Shown here piece by piece: positions 7,751 to 14,489 of a DNA stretch of 14,916 bases; the stretch's first letter is position 1; every line of letters starts with the position of its first letter. The notes beneath the pieces were generated by a model, which saw only the letters and a program-made list of their open reading frames with translations, was not told the DNA's origin and ran no database searches. A program made the translations under genes and the position numbers. This DNA comes from Maritimibacter sp. (GTDB lineage Bacteria; Pseudomonadota; Alphaproteobacteria; Rhodobacterales; Rhodobacteraceae), in contig JAGRMP010000485.1 in NCBI GenBank assembly GCA_020441225.1, forward strand, positions 1 through 14,916. Direction: 5' to 3'.

Positions 7751-8131
7751 ATGTTCGACATGACAAAAACCGGCGGCGATGCCGCCATTATCCATTTCCT
7801 GCTCGAGAACGCTGATGCACTTGCGAACGCAGCCGAGTTGCTCGGCGGCCGGGCGGCCTGTTCGCGTACGTACCGCCTGCTCGACGACCTGCGCGACACC
7901 ACCGGCCTCACCCGACGCCTCCATCGCGAAATCGCGGCGCTGCATCGACTGCTGACCCTCGAGAACGTCGCGGACCCGGATCGGATCGAATGCGGATACT
8001 TTGCGGCCATCGACCCCATGGATCCCGCCGTCGAAGACATCTGCCTCCTCACCACTCAATTCGAGAACGTGGTGAACCGGGTTGGCACGGTCCCGATGCC
8101 ATTCGCGGCGGGGTTTTCCACCGCCGCGTAG
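7751..8131 (+). CDS. Hypothetical small protein (126 aa)
   Basis: I do not recognise this protein. It is predicted to be soluble and largely helical, with alternating leucine- and alanine-rich helices (IIHFLLENADALANAAELLG; LHREIAALHRLLTLEN) and an acidic C-terminal third ending in VEDICLLTTQFENVV and a short Gly/Ala tail. There is no signal peptide, membrane segment or metal motif. The start is decided by AAGGAG at 7738-7743, seven bases before the ATG; the frame is open further upstream but without a ribosome binding site. It opens a row of plus-strand cargo genes. The clean signal and coherent codon use argue for a real gene. It could be an accessory factor of the island, such as an antirestriction or regulatory protein, but nothing in the sequence shows this. 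Confidence 0.65.
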   Translation: MFDMTKTGGDAAIIHFLLENADALANAAELLGGRAACSRTYRLLDDLRDTTGLTRRLHREIAALHRLLTLENVADPDRIECGYFAAIDPMDPAVEDICLLTTQFENVVNRVGTVPMPFAAGFSTAA

Positions 8132-8443
8132 CGATGCCTGAGAGATGCGCGACGATTGCCAGGCCCCGGACGTTGCGTCAGCGGTTTCGACCACGGCAGC
8201 ATGGGGCACAGATCCAACCTGTGCCCCACCCCGTTCCAATGCCGCTTCTGTATCCGCGGGCGCCATGGGCAGGCGGTATCATCCACAGATATCGCGGCGA
8301 GCCACATCGAACTGCGGAAGGACGGTAGGGCGCGGGCCGGCCGTTGCCTGGTCTACATGAAAGCCCCCTACAGCCCGGCGAAGACGAACGTCGCCGGCTC
8401 TTGACGGCGCAGGATGTCCCCGCGCCAAACAAGGGAGACACTC
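8132..8443. other. Intergenic gap with a strong hairpin
   Basis: No supported gene. It contains a perfect 10-bp stem (8202-8228). An open frame across 8201-8404 would encode a short protein with clustered cysteines (CPTPFQCRFC) but has no ribosome binding site. Nothing else is recognised. Confidence 0.45.
8202..8228 (+). terminator. 10-bp perfect stem-loop
   Basis: TGGGGCACAG (8202-8211) pairs perfectly with CTGTGCCCCA (8219-8228) around a 7-base loop. It lies 70 bases after the upstream gene and is the strongest hairpin of this gap. A T tract is missing, so it may be a stabilising 3' hairpin, a weak terminator or a DNA site. Confidence 0.45.
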
Positions 8444-8860
8444 ATGTGTGTTCACTATCACCCAATGGCCCCCGCCGAGTTCGCGCGCGAAATCCGGGGC
8501 CTGTGCGCTCGCTCCCGCGGCCCGGCCGAGATCAAGTCCAAGCTCCGCGAGTGGGCCGCCGCCTGGGAAGCTGGAGACCCGACGAGCTTCACCACCCCGC
8601 GCATCGAGGACGCGCTGTCTGCGCTCATAATCATTTCGCTTGCGAACACCGCGTTTCAGATCGGGCCATTCGCGCGAACGTACCCCCCGCGACGAGACGT
8701 GGAGTTGATCGATCTCGGGGGGGCGTTCCCGGCCCTGTTCCTCGTGTCCGCGATTGTGACGTCGGTCGAAGATGCGAACCGAAGGTCCGTTCTCGATGCG
8801 TACGCCCGGGCGGAAATCGTTCGACATGTGACAAGTATCCGTGAACTTACGGGCTGGTAG
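8444..8860 (+). CDS. Hypothetical protein (138 aa)
   Basis: No family is recognised. The protein is predicted to be soluble with mixed helices. The N-terminal half is basic and Arg/Lys-rich (FAREIRGLCARSRGPAEIKS) with a tryptophan-containing helix (LREWAAAWEAGD). The central stretch from ALSALIIISLANTAF is hydrophobic but short, so a membrane segment is possible though weak, and LGGAFPALFLVSAIV forms a second hydrophobic patch. The ATG follows AGGGAG (8432-8437) by six bases, which fixes the start. It stands between two non-coding gaps in the same orientation as its neighbours, so it probably has its own promoter. The role is unknown. Confidence 0.65.
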   Translation: MCVHYHPMAPAEFAREIRGLCARSRGPAEIKSKLREWAAAWEAGDPTSFTTPRIEDALSALIIISLANTAFQIGPFARTYPPRRDVELIDLGGAFPALFLVSAIVTSVEDANRRSVLDAYARAEIVRHVTSIRELTGW

Positions 8861-9151
8861 CCCCGTTCTCTGCCTGGAGCGCCCCACGGTGTTCCGGGCA
8901 CGACGCCGACGCCTCTGGTCGCAAGATCTTGGCCACGTCCTGACCGGGAGGATCCATCCGCCCCTCCCATCAGGTATTCAATCTCGGACTGCCCCCGATC
9001 CCAACGCTGAATGCGCACGCCCGATCGGCGATCCCCCTCCCAGATTTGAAACACACTGTTGCAAAGAAAGCTCAACTTTCTGATCGGATTCATTTCCGAG
9101 CACGAAAACACGGACCGATCTCCCCCGCGAAAACAGCAAGTGGAGACCTCA
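8861..9151. other. Intergenic gap upstream of the methyltransferase
   Basis: No gene is supported. A small dyad AGAAAG/CTTTCT with a 5-base loop (9065-9081) and GGGAGG/CCTCCC around 8948-8970 are the only structures noticed. A same-frame TTG at 9059 could extend the methyltransferase but has no ribosome binding site. The leader becomes A-rich before the next start. Confidence 0.45.
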
Positions 9152-10012
9152 ATGCAACCCGACAACGACCCGTTTTTTACCAACCCTGCTCGCGCCAAGA
9201 TGCTTGCCGCGCGAGTGCTTGAATTTGCACCACACACGGATCTTTTCCTCGAACCCGCCGCCGGAGATGGAGCTTTCCTGCAATATCTGCCGACCCCCGC
9301 AATCGGTATCGACATCGACCCTCGGGCCGAAGGTATTCTCAAGGCGGACTTCTTCGAGTGGCGAGCGCCTTCTTGGGCGAAGTCGATCGCAGTGATCACG
9401 AACCCTCCCTTCGGGCACGCCGGAAACCGGGCAGTAGAATACTACAATCACGCCGCGACTATGGCCGAGACCATTGCGATGATATTGCCGGCGTCGTTCC
9501 GAAAGGCTTCGATGCTGTCGCGGCTTGATCCGAGATTCGAACTCGTCGAAGAGCTGGATCTGCCGGATGAGCCGTTTCGTCGCGACGGAGAAATCCATCG
9601 CGTCAACGTGGTCTTCCAGATCTGGCGCCGCACCGGGATCGAGCGTCCGGCCCCGCTGAAGCCCACAACGCACCGAGATTTCGAGTTCGTCCGCAGTATC
9701 GACGAAGCGGATTTCGCGGTGCGTCGTGTCGGCGCCCGAGCAGGCGCAATTCTTGACATCCCGCCCACCTGCAATGGGCGGAAGGGCCTTGCGCGCTCGT
9801 CGAACTACTTCGTCCGTGCGGCCGGAGTGTCCGCCGACGCAGTGCGAGCAACCATGGCGGCGATCGATTTCTCCGATGCACGTGCGAGCAACGTGAAAGT
9901 CCCGTCGATCGCGAAGACGGAAATCGTCACGCTCTACGACGCCATGAAATGGCTCCGTGGCCAGACGTCGGTCGCAGACCGCTCTGCCCGGCCGTCCTTC
10001 GAGCACTCGTAG
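9152..10012 (+). CDS. Orphan SAM-dependent DNA adenine methyltransferase-like protein
   Basis: A 286-residue class I methyltransferase with the order of an amino-methyltransferase. Motif I is LEPAAGDGAF at 33-42 for AdoMet binding, an acidic GIDIDP follows at 52-57, and the catalytic motif IV NPPF is at 84-87. This motif IV is typical of N6-adenine (or N4-cytosine) DNA methyltransferases. A Rossmann-type core continues to about residue 155 (VNVVFQIW). The C-terminal 130 residues contain no second domain I can name and may recognise the target. The start is set by GGAG at 9142-9145, six bases before the ATG. No restriction endonuclease or specificity gene is adjacent, so it is solitary and could protect the element from host restriction or act as a regulator. 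A protein or RNA substrate is not excluded. Confidence 0.75.
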   Translation: MQPDNDPFFTNPARAKMLAARVLEFAPHTDLFLEPAAGDGAFLQYLPTPAIGIDIDPRAEGILKADFFEWRAPSWAKSIAVITNPPFGHAGNRAVEYYNHAATMAETIAMILPASFRKASMLSRLDPRFELVEELDLPDEPFRRDGEIHRVNVVFQIWRRTGIERPAPLKPTTHRDFEFVRSIDEADFAVRRVGARAGAILDIPPTCNGRKGLARSSNYFVRAAGVSADAVRATMAAIDFSDARASNVKVPSIAKTEIVTLYDAMKWLRGQTSVADRSARPSFEHS

Positions 10013-10048
10013 GACCAACTCACTCTTGCCAGAACAAAGGAGATTTCC

Positions 10049-10408
10049 ATGGCAAATGACTGCGAAAACCGCATCCGGGTGTTCGGCGAACCCGAGGATG
10101 TCGAGGCCCTGGCTGACTTCGTCAAAAGCGACGACCACCCGTTCGACCTCGACGCCGTCGTCCCGATCTCGACCTGGCCACACGCCAGGAACGGCCTCCC
10201 TATCGAAGATATCGTTGCGGCGTGGGGCACAACGCGCAACGTCTACTGCGTTGACCACTCCGTTGACGCGGACCAGGCCTTCTACTCGTTCTACACCGCC
10301 TGGCAACCGCCTGTGCCCATCGTTGAGGCCCTTCGGAAACGCTTCCCCAACGTGCTGATCCAGGCGTTCTTCGATATCCCGGAGAGCGAAGAAGCCGGTT
10401 ACTACTGA
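10049..10408 (+). CDS. DUF1281/YubB (Api92-like) ferredoxin-fold protein
   Basis: A 119-residue protein resembling the DUF1281/YubB and Api92-like proteins of plasmids and phages, whose function is unknown. Family features visible here are the start MANDCENRIRVFG (compare MANWCxNR), the FDLDAVVPIS segment (compare FDFnkIiPmP), WGTTRNVYC (compare WGTKWna), the YSFYTAWQPPVPIVEALRKR stretch (compare F.TAWsPP.pi...l) and the final PNVLIQAFFDIPE strand. The fold is a ferredoxin-like alpha/beta sandwich. AAGGAG at 10037-10042 lies six bases before the ATG, a strong site. It starts 36 bases after the methyltransferase and may be co-transcribed with it. Its presence supports plasmid, phage or island origin. 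Confidence 0.8.
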   Translation: MANDCENRIRVFGEPEDVEALADFVKSDDHPFDLDAVVPISTWPHARNGLPIEDIVAAWGTTRNVYCVDHSVDADQAFYSFYTAWQPPVPIVEALRKRFPNVLIQAFFDIPESEEAGYY

Positions 10409-10414
10409 AACCGG
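10395..10414 (+). terminator. Small hairpin at the end of the YubB-like gene
   Basis: CCGGTT (10395-10400) and AACCGG (10409-10414) form a 6-bp stem overlapping the stop codon. Stem and loop are short and no T run follows directly, though TTTTG occurs about 20 bases further. The evidence for termination is weak. Confidence 0.25.
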
Positions 10415-10501
10415 TGCGGTGCCGACCGTCCCCGTTTTGAATAACGTCAACCACCCCCCGGGCTACTTGGACGCCTCCGGCACTCCCAGAGGACACTTAG
10501 T

Positions 10502-11029
10502 TCAGATCAGGTCGCCGAAGGTCCCGATCTTCAGCCTGAACCGGTGGTTGGCGGCCCAGTCTTCCTTGATTGCATCCGCCTCGGCCACGCTCAGCAAGTC
10601 CTCACGGATCATCTGCACCGTCAGGTCAGCGGTTCCCACGATGACAAGCTGGTCGCTCATGCGCCGAGCCTCGTTTATTGCCCGGCGATCGTCGATTGCG
10701 AGCCCCGCGCCGATCGACAGTGCATGAGCGATGGTGGCACTTTCGCCAATCCCGAGACGTGATGTCCCCGTCAATTGCCCGAACAGCTCGAGTGCGGCTT
10801 CGTCTTCGACGCGGCAAATGTCGCAGCATCCGTTCACCAGCGCGGCTTCGAAACGCGCCAGCTGTTCCGCATAGACCTCGCTGATCTCTTTGGCGGCATG
10901 GTCGGTAACGATGAATCGGGGAGAGACGTCCCGGATCAGGTCCATCCGATCGATCCGGAGGAAATTCACCAGAATGGAAGTATCGGTCACGAGCAGAACG
11001 GGTGGAGGCACAGGCATTTTCGACGTCAC
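10502..11029 (-). CDS. PIN-domain protein, likely toxin of a toxin-antitoxin pair
   Basis: A 175-residue PIN-domain protein, a predicted Mg-dependent RNase as in VapC-type toxins, closest to the DUF3368/COG2405 type. Visible PIN landmarks are LLVTDTSILVNF with the first acidic residue D16, a conserved Glu in AKEISE, GIGESATIAHAL with a central Glu, and GAGLAIDDRRA with paired Asp residues. A C-terminal VGTADLTVQMI segment then matches the family's GTlGlL motif. The start is a GTG at 11029 overlapping the upstream stop (GTGA); an ATG at 11017 is the alternative. It is the second gene of the operon behind the XRE/ImmA-IrrE protein, the order and coupling expected of antitoxin followed by toxin. 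Toxicity is inferred. Confidence 0.8.
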   Translation of the reverse strand: MTSKMPVPPPVLLVTDTSILVNFLRIDRMDLIRDVSPRFIVTDHAAKEISEVYAEQLARFEAALVNGCCDICRVEDEAALELFGQLTGTSRLGIGESATIAHALSIGAGLAIDDRRAINEARRMSDQLVIVGTADLTVQMIREDLLSVAEADAIKEDWAANHRFRLKIGTFGDLI

Positions 11030-12267
11030 TCGGCTCGCGTGGCCTCCGCGAGGTCGAGGAGTTTACGTCCGTCAACCCCGATGGTCCTGCCAACGTCGAG
11101 CAGGCGACCGCGGGAGATCTCTCCGAGCCGGTAGGCCTCAAGCCCCAAGTGCGCGACGCGACTGCGAAGCTCGCGGGTTCCCCTCTCTGACTTGACCGGT
11201 TCCTCGAGATCCTCGAACAGGTGCAGGGCCCTGAGGTAGTCTTTCCCGGCGGCCTCCTGCTCCGGAGACAGCAACTGGGCGCTCTCCGGCTGATTGATGT
11301 AACGGAGGCTCTTCATCCGGTAGACCGCCGCCTGATAGCTCACCCCAAAACGGTGCGCGACGAAGGCCACATCCTGGAATCCGATGGTCTGAGAGCGCGG
11401 CGCCGGGCGAAGCTGGCCCTGGATGCTGCCACCCGTCGCCACGTCGAACACGATCTGGTCGGTTCGCGCAGGCTGGCCCTTCCCGAGCTGGCGCAGCTCT
11501 TCCTCGAGACCCGCTTCCGGCAGCAGGAAAGCGGCTGCGAACGCATTCGCGCGCTGCTCGATCCGTTCGCTGCTGTTGTCGGCGCTGCTGACACCGACGA
11601 CCCGATCCCGGTCCAGAAGCGCATGTGCATACTCGTGCGCCAGCGAGAACCGCTGCCGCGCGCGAACGTGGCCGGCATTGATCAGAACCGCCATCCCGAT
11701 GCTCGGGTGATGCAGGAACAGGCCGGACATCGTGTTGGGAAGGTCGACAGTGGACGCCCAGATCCCCTGATCGCCGAGGAGTTCGGTCATGTCGGCAACC
11801 GGAGCGCTGCCCAGTTCCAGACGCTTGCGCTCCTGTTCGGCAACCCGCTCACCCTGCATGACCGCCTCGCCGGTCGACCTTGGCACGGACTCGCGATAGG
11901 CCGGCGGGCCGTCCCGTTCTTCCCGACCCAGCAGCCCTTCGAGGCTGATGCCCTCGCGGCAGATCTGGACACAGCGATCCACCTCGCGCCGGATGTCAGG
12001 TTCTGCGTCGAGGCCGGGGGCGATACGGTGCAGAGCGACGACCACGTCTTCTTCGACGTCGGGCGCTTCCGCAAGAAACCACCGCACAGGGCGACGATAG
12101 AGTTCCGCCAGGCTCGAGAGCTCGAGCGTGGACACGGCTCGATTGCCGCCCTCCATCTGGGTCACGGCGGTCCGGGGCAGACCAAGAGCGTCGGCCGCTT
12201 CGTTCTGGCTGATCGATGCAAGTTCACGGGCCTCCCTCAGGCGCCGCGCGATTTCGAGACGGTTCAT
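11026..12267 (-). CDS. XRE-family regulator fused to ImmA/IrrE metallopeptidase (likely antitoxin)
   Basis: A 413-residue protein. It starts with an XRE helix-turn-helix at about 5-60 (ASISQNEAADALGLPRTAVTQ), followed by a linker and an ImmA/IrrE-type (COG2856, Peptidase_M78) zinc metallopeptidase domain. The zinc motif is HEYAH at 211-215, with the third acidic ligand probably in EQRANAFAAAFLLP about 30 residues later. The C-terminus has another helical segment (RFGVSYQAAVYRMKSL) like a winged HTH. The first domain would bind the operator. Relatives of the protease domain cleave repressors (ImmA of ICEBs1) or regulators (IrrE of Deinococcus). It lies upstream of, and overlaps, the PIN gene, fitting the predicted XRE-COG2856/PIN toxin-antitoxin class. 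It is intact. Confidence 0.88.
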   Translation of the reverse strand: MNRLEIARRLREARELASISQNEAADALGLPRTAVTQMEGGNRAVSTLELSSLAELYRRPVRWFLAEAPDVEEDVVVALHRIAPGLDAEPDIRREVDRCVQICREGISLEGLLGREERDGPPAYRESVPRSTGEAVMQGERVAEQERKRLELGSAPVADMTELLGDQGIWASTVDLPNTMSGLFLHHPSIGMAVLINAGHVRARQRFSLAHEYAHALLDRDRVVGVSSADNSSERIEQRANAFAAAFLLPEAGLEEELRQLGKGQPARTDQIVFDVATGGSIQGQLRPAPRSQTIGFQDVAFVAHRFGVSYQAAVYRMKSLRYINQPESAQLLSPEQEAAGKDYLRALHLFEDLEEPVKSERGTRELRSRVAHLGLEAYRLGEISRGRLLDVGRTIGVDGRKLLDLAEATRAE

Positions 12268-12320
12268 GTCGCTTCCCTGGGGTTCGTGCGGTGGGCTCCT
12301 CCTGCCACCGCCTTGCTCTC

Positions 12321-12349
12321 AAGATAGTCTTTCCGAACTATAACGTCAA
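12321..12349 (-). promoter_or_regulatory. Promoter with dyad operator for the XRE/PIN operon
   Basis: Read on the minus strand, TTGACG (12349-12344) and TATCTT (12326-12321) form a sigma-70-like promoter with an ideal 17-base spacer. Inside it, the dyad ATAGT (12324-12328) / ACTAT (12337-12341) overlaps the -10 edge and the spacer, where an XRE repressor would block RNA polymerase. It lies 54 bases before the gene's start. On the plus strand TATAAC at 12339-12344 could serve as a -10 for the divergent DUF2188 gene, though its -35 is poor. Autoregulation is inferred. Confidence 0.55.
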
Positions 12350-12373
12350 ATTCTTACTTGAAGGTTCGCATCG

Positions 12374-12393
12374 CGATCACCAGATGATGATCG
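12374..12393 (+). promoter_or_regulatory. Hairpin in the leader of the DUF2188 gene
   Basis: CGATCA (12374-12379) and TGATCG (12388-12393) can pair around an 8-base loop, ten bases before the extended ribosome binding site. It could modulate translation or be a protein-binding dyad. The stem is only 6 bp. Confidence 0.3.
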
Positions 12394-12402
12394 TGCCTAT
12401 GA

Positions 12403-12413
12403 AAGGAGGTGAT
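12403..12413 (+). promoter_or_regulatory. Unusually complete Shine-Dalgarno AAGGAGGTGAT
   Basis: This 11-base run is fully complementary to the canonical 16S rRNA 3' end. The GGAGG core is eight bases before the ATG at 12418, which selects that start over the ATG at 12412. It suggests a very highly translated small protein. Confidence 0.75.
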
Positions 12414-12417
12414 GTTC

Positions 12418-12642
12418 ATGGCAGGCAAGAACCAGCATGTGGTCAAGCGCGAAGACGGTTGGGCCGTCCGCGGCGCGGGCAACGGCAAGGACACTGCGCA
12501 CCTTGCGACCCAGAAGCAGGCAATCGAGCGGGCTACCGAGATTGCGCGCAACCAGCACAGCGAAGTTCTGATCCACGGAGAGAACGGACGCATCCGCGAG
12601 CGCAACAGCTACGGCAATGACCCGTTCCCGCCCCGCGGGTGA
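12418..12642 (+). CDS. DUF2188 domain protein
   Basis: A 74-residue protein matching the DUF2188 family of small bacterial proteins of unknown function. Recognisable features are the N-terminal NQHVVKREDGWAVRGAGN, then the helix with TQKQAIERATEIARNQHSE, VLIHGENGRIRERNSYGND, and the ending DPFPPRG. All are standard for the family and the length is full. The start is fixed by the very strong Shine-Dalgarno at 12403-12413. It is divergent from the XRE/PIN operon (about 150 bases between starts), so the two may share regulatory DNA. A strong hairpin follows the stop. Such proteins are common on plasmids and islands and may be stress-related, but no activity is established. Confidence 0.85.
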   Translation: MAGKNQHVVKREDGWAVRGAGNGKDTAHLATQKQAIERATEIARNQHSEVLIHGENGRIRERNSYGNDPFPPRG

Positions 12643-12648
12643 ACAAAG

Positions 12649-12675
12649 CGCGGAGGACCGACTTGGTCCTCCGCG
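12649..12675 (+). terminator. Strong stem-loop after the DUF2188 gene
   Basis: CGCGGAGGACC (12649-12659) pairs perfectly with GGTCCTCCGCG (12665-12675) around a 5-base loop, starting seven bases after the stop codon. This is the best terminator-like hairpin in the window, although only a weak T run follows. The symmetry would also stop transcripts coming from the other side. Confidence 0.65.
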
Positions 12676-13188
12676 TCAGCAATTGTCCGCGTTGCACTTT
12701 CTCGATACCTCGGCGAGATCTGAGACCGACGACCGATCGCACCCATACGAACATCACCGTCGCCGCATCCAACCGACAGACCAAGTGAACCTCGATCCCG
12801 ATCGTCAAGTTTGGATCCCACCCAAGTTCCCCCTATTTGCAGTTCCGAAGATGACCCAAGAGGCAGATCGAAGAAGCGATATCAGGCAGTACTCGGCACG
12901 ACGCAAACATTCCCAATGATGGCTGCATTCTCGCCTGCATTCTGGATATTCAGTTTGCATGGGAAGGACCGCATCAGTTGTGGGACGACCCAGCCAAACG
13001 CGGAATGCGTGAGCGACCCGGCCGTCCGCGATGTCAGATGCCAGCTCTGGAATGCGCTCGACGCGGACGCTTGAGTTGCAGGAAGGACAATCGTCCCTGC
13101 TTCATCTGTGCCGTTTTCCGACCGCACAATTGGTTGGGTCGAGAGTTTTGTTGGGCGAGATAGTAGCCCGTTAAGTCGCGAGGAAGAA
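12676..13188. other. Non-coding stretch, lower GC
   Basis: About 510 bases between the DUF2188 terminator and the next gene contain no supportable gene. Short open frames on both strands (for example 12811-13074 plus, 12882-13127 minus) lack ribosome binding sites and family resemblance. Base composition becomes more AT-rich towards 13190. A weak promoter for the next gene (TTGGGT...GATAGT) may lie at about 13130-13165. Confidence 0.45.
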
Positions 13189-14226
13189 ATGGCAACTGAA
13201 AAAGCGTCGAAAAAACATGTTTCGGATCCTTGGATTGTTTCAAAACACTCTACTCGCGAGGGAAGTGAGTATCATTTGGCATTTCAAAGAGCATTGCAGA
13301 ATGGCAATATTCTACCAGATGACCCGCGCGTTCAACTCGACGTCGTGACTGCGGGTTTCGGGTTTGCCGGCGACGATACCAATTTCCTTGGCTTGGCAAC
13401 ACGGGCCGTAGAGAAACTGTCCAGCTGGAGTTCGCAGTATGGGCAAGAGCGCTCGTATGACTCCACGATTGCTGCGCAGCGCAAACTGATTCATCAGGTT
13501 GCCGCATCTCGCGGAGAGATCAGGACGAAATCCATCGGCGACTACGCAGCTTGCGTGGAATTGGCGGCGCTGAGGCTGTCAAATGACACTGGGCCACGCA
13601 GCCTTGTCCGACGCATGCTCGGGCTGGCGATCGAAGGCGCTGATAGGGCCGTTTTTAGGGAACGACACAAAAATTGGACCGGTGTCGTCGCGTCTGTGGC
13701 GATCGAAAACACGTTAACTACACGTGTCGCCGGGTTCGGCCTCTTACGAGCCGGCCTTCTGGAAAGCGATGATATTCGCTTGACCGCCTCTGCACGCTCA
13801 ATTTCTGAGGCTAACTCAATGCGCACCTCAGACTTCCTTCAGCGAGTCAATGAGGTCTATTGGGGAAACCTCGGAAAACTTCACAGCGGGAACGATGAAA
13901 CATACTCGCGCGAGGCGATCCTTCGAGACATAGGTAACTTGCGCAGGCGGGCGAATGGGCATGATGACGAGGTAGAGAAACAACGCGGACAGGCCTGGTT
14001 CATGTCCGTGATGGGGTGCGTTGGTGAGCGCATGGCACTCAACATCGCATCACAGTCCTTGGCCACTTCGCCAACGCCTTTGGTTTCAACCCTACTCGCC
14101 ACGAGCGCATCAAGCGTCGACCGTGCAAATACCTACGAATCCAGGGCAAAAAAGCTCGAACAGGAACGGGCGGGCGATAAGATCGTTCCCTTCAAAAGGC
14201 GAGATCACGGGCCGGCCATGGAATAG
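13189..14226 (+). CDS. Hypothetical protein (345 aa), unrecognised family
   Basis: I cannot place this protein. It is predicted to be soluble and mostly helical, with a lysine-rich N-terminus (EKASKKH). A Gly/Phe patch (VVTAGFGFAGDDTNFLGLAT) lies near residue 65. A long helical middle follows with many Arg/Ala pairs, and the charged coiled-coil-like end near KKLEQERAGDK precedes a basic tail. I see no signal peptide, membrane span, nuclease motif or P-loop. The ATG has GAGGA four bases upstream, a weak but usable site; the frame is open for another 27 codons upstream. The DNA is visibly more AT-rich than its neighbours, suggesting separate acquisition. It is flanked by an empty stretch and an IS remnant, so an operon partner may have been lost. 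Confidence 0.7.
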   Translation: MATEKASKKHVSDPWIVSKHSTREGSEYHLAFQRALQNGNILPDDPRVQLDVVTAGFGFAGDDTNFLGLATRAVEKLSSWSSQYGQERSYDSTIAAQRKLIHQVAASRGEIRTKSIGDYAACVELAALRLSNDTGPRSLVRRMLGLAIEGADRAVFRERHKNWTGVVASVAIENTLTTRVAGFGLLRAGLLESDDIRLTASARSISEANSMRTSDFLQRVNEVYWGNLGKLHSGNDETYSREAILRDIGNLRRRANGHDDEVEKQRGQAWFMSVMGCVGERMALNIASQSLATSPTPLVSTLLATSASSVDRANTYESRAKKLEQERAGDKIVPFKRRDHGPAME

Positions 14227-14325
14227 CCCGCGGGCATCGGCGGGTCGAGCCCCTGAAACAGCGTCTCGTCCAAGAGCTTGTCCCGAATCTTGGAATTGAA
14301 GGCCTCGCAGAGGCCCGTTCTGCAT
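14227..14325 (-). pseudogene. Degenerate IS3-type transposase (OrfB) fragment
   Basis: On the minus strand, from about 14315 down to 14235, one frame reads GLCEAFNSKIRDKLLDETLF. This closely resembles the region around the catalytic Glu of IS3-family OrfB (xNGxxESFNxxLRDELLNETLF). The E of CEAF corresponds to the third DDE residue. The sequence then loses similarity (QGLDPPMPAGYS), and just upstream the NG pair sits in another frame with a TGA at 14325-14327, so it is both truncated and frameshifted. It is a scar of an older insertion between the AT-rich gene and the CHAT gene, of a different IS3 subgroup from the left-hand element. Confidence 0.7.
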
Positions 14326-14489
14326 CAGTTTCCCGATGGCGCAACCAGCCCGTCATCGTGACCAAAGCCGGGAAATTCCAGCCCCCGGCGGTCCAAGGTT
14401 GGGGAGCAGCGCACGGTTGGGCGGACTATACATCACTGTGAGGGATTTCGCGGGGGGCAGGTCACATCGCGTTTTTTCGGTAGGCATTC
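14326..14489. other. Short gap downstream of the CHAT gene
   Basis: No gene is seen. GCCGGG (14367-14372) and CCCGGC (14384-14389) form a 6-bp hairpin that could follow the minus-strand CHAT gene, about 100 bases past its stop. Otherwise nothing is recognised. Confidence 0.4.

Noticed and set aside
7220..8230. CRISPR-like array suggested by several hairpins
   Set aside because: The inverted repeats all differ in sequence and spacing, with no direct repeat-spacer pattern.
8201..8404. Possible small cysteine-containing protein (CPTPFQCRFC)
   Set aside because: No ribosome binding site, it contains the strong hairpin in its first codons, and no family is recognised. It was kept as non-coding.
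9059..9151. TTG start extending the methyltransferase by 31 residues
   Set aside because: No Shine-Dalgarno before it, whereas GGAG is correctly spaced before the ATG at 9152. The extension shows no conserved feature.
9149..10450. 433-codon minus-strand open frame
   Set aside because: It lies antisense to both the methyltransferase and the YubB-like gene, each of which has motifs and a ribosome binding site.
11221..12327. 368-codon plus-strand open frame
   Set aside because: Antisense to the XRE-ImmA/IrrE gene, whose HTH and HEYAH motifs are clear.
12882..13127. 81-codon minus-strand open frame in the low-GC stretch
   Set aside because: It faces away from any promoter or ribosome binding site I can see and shows no convincing homology by eye.
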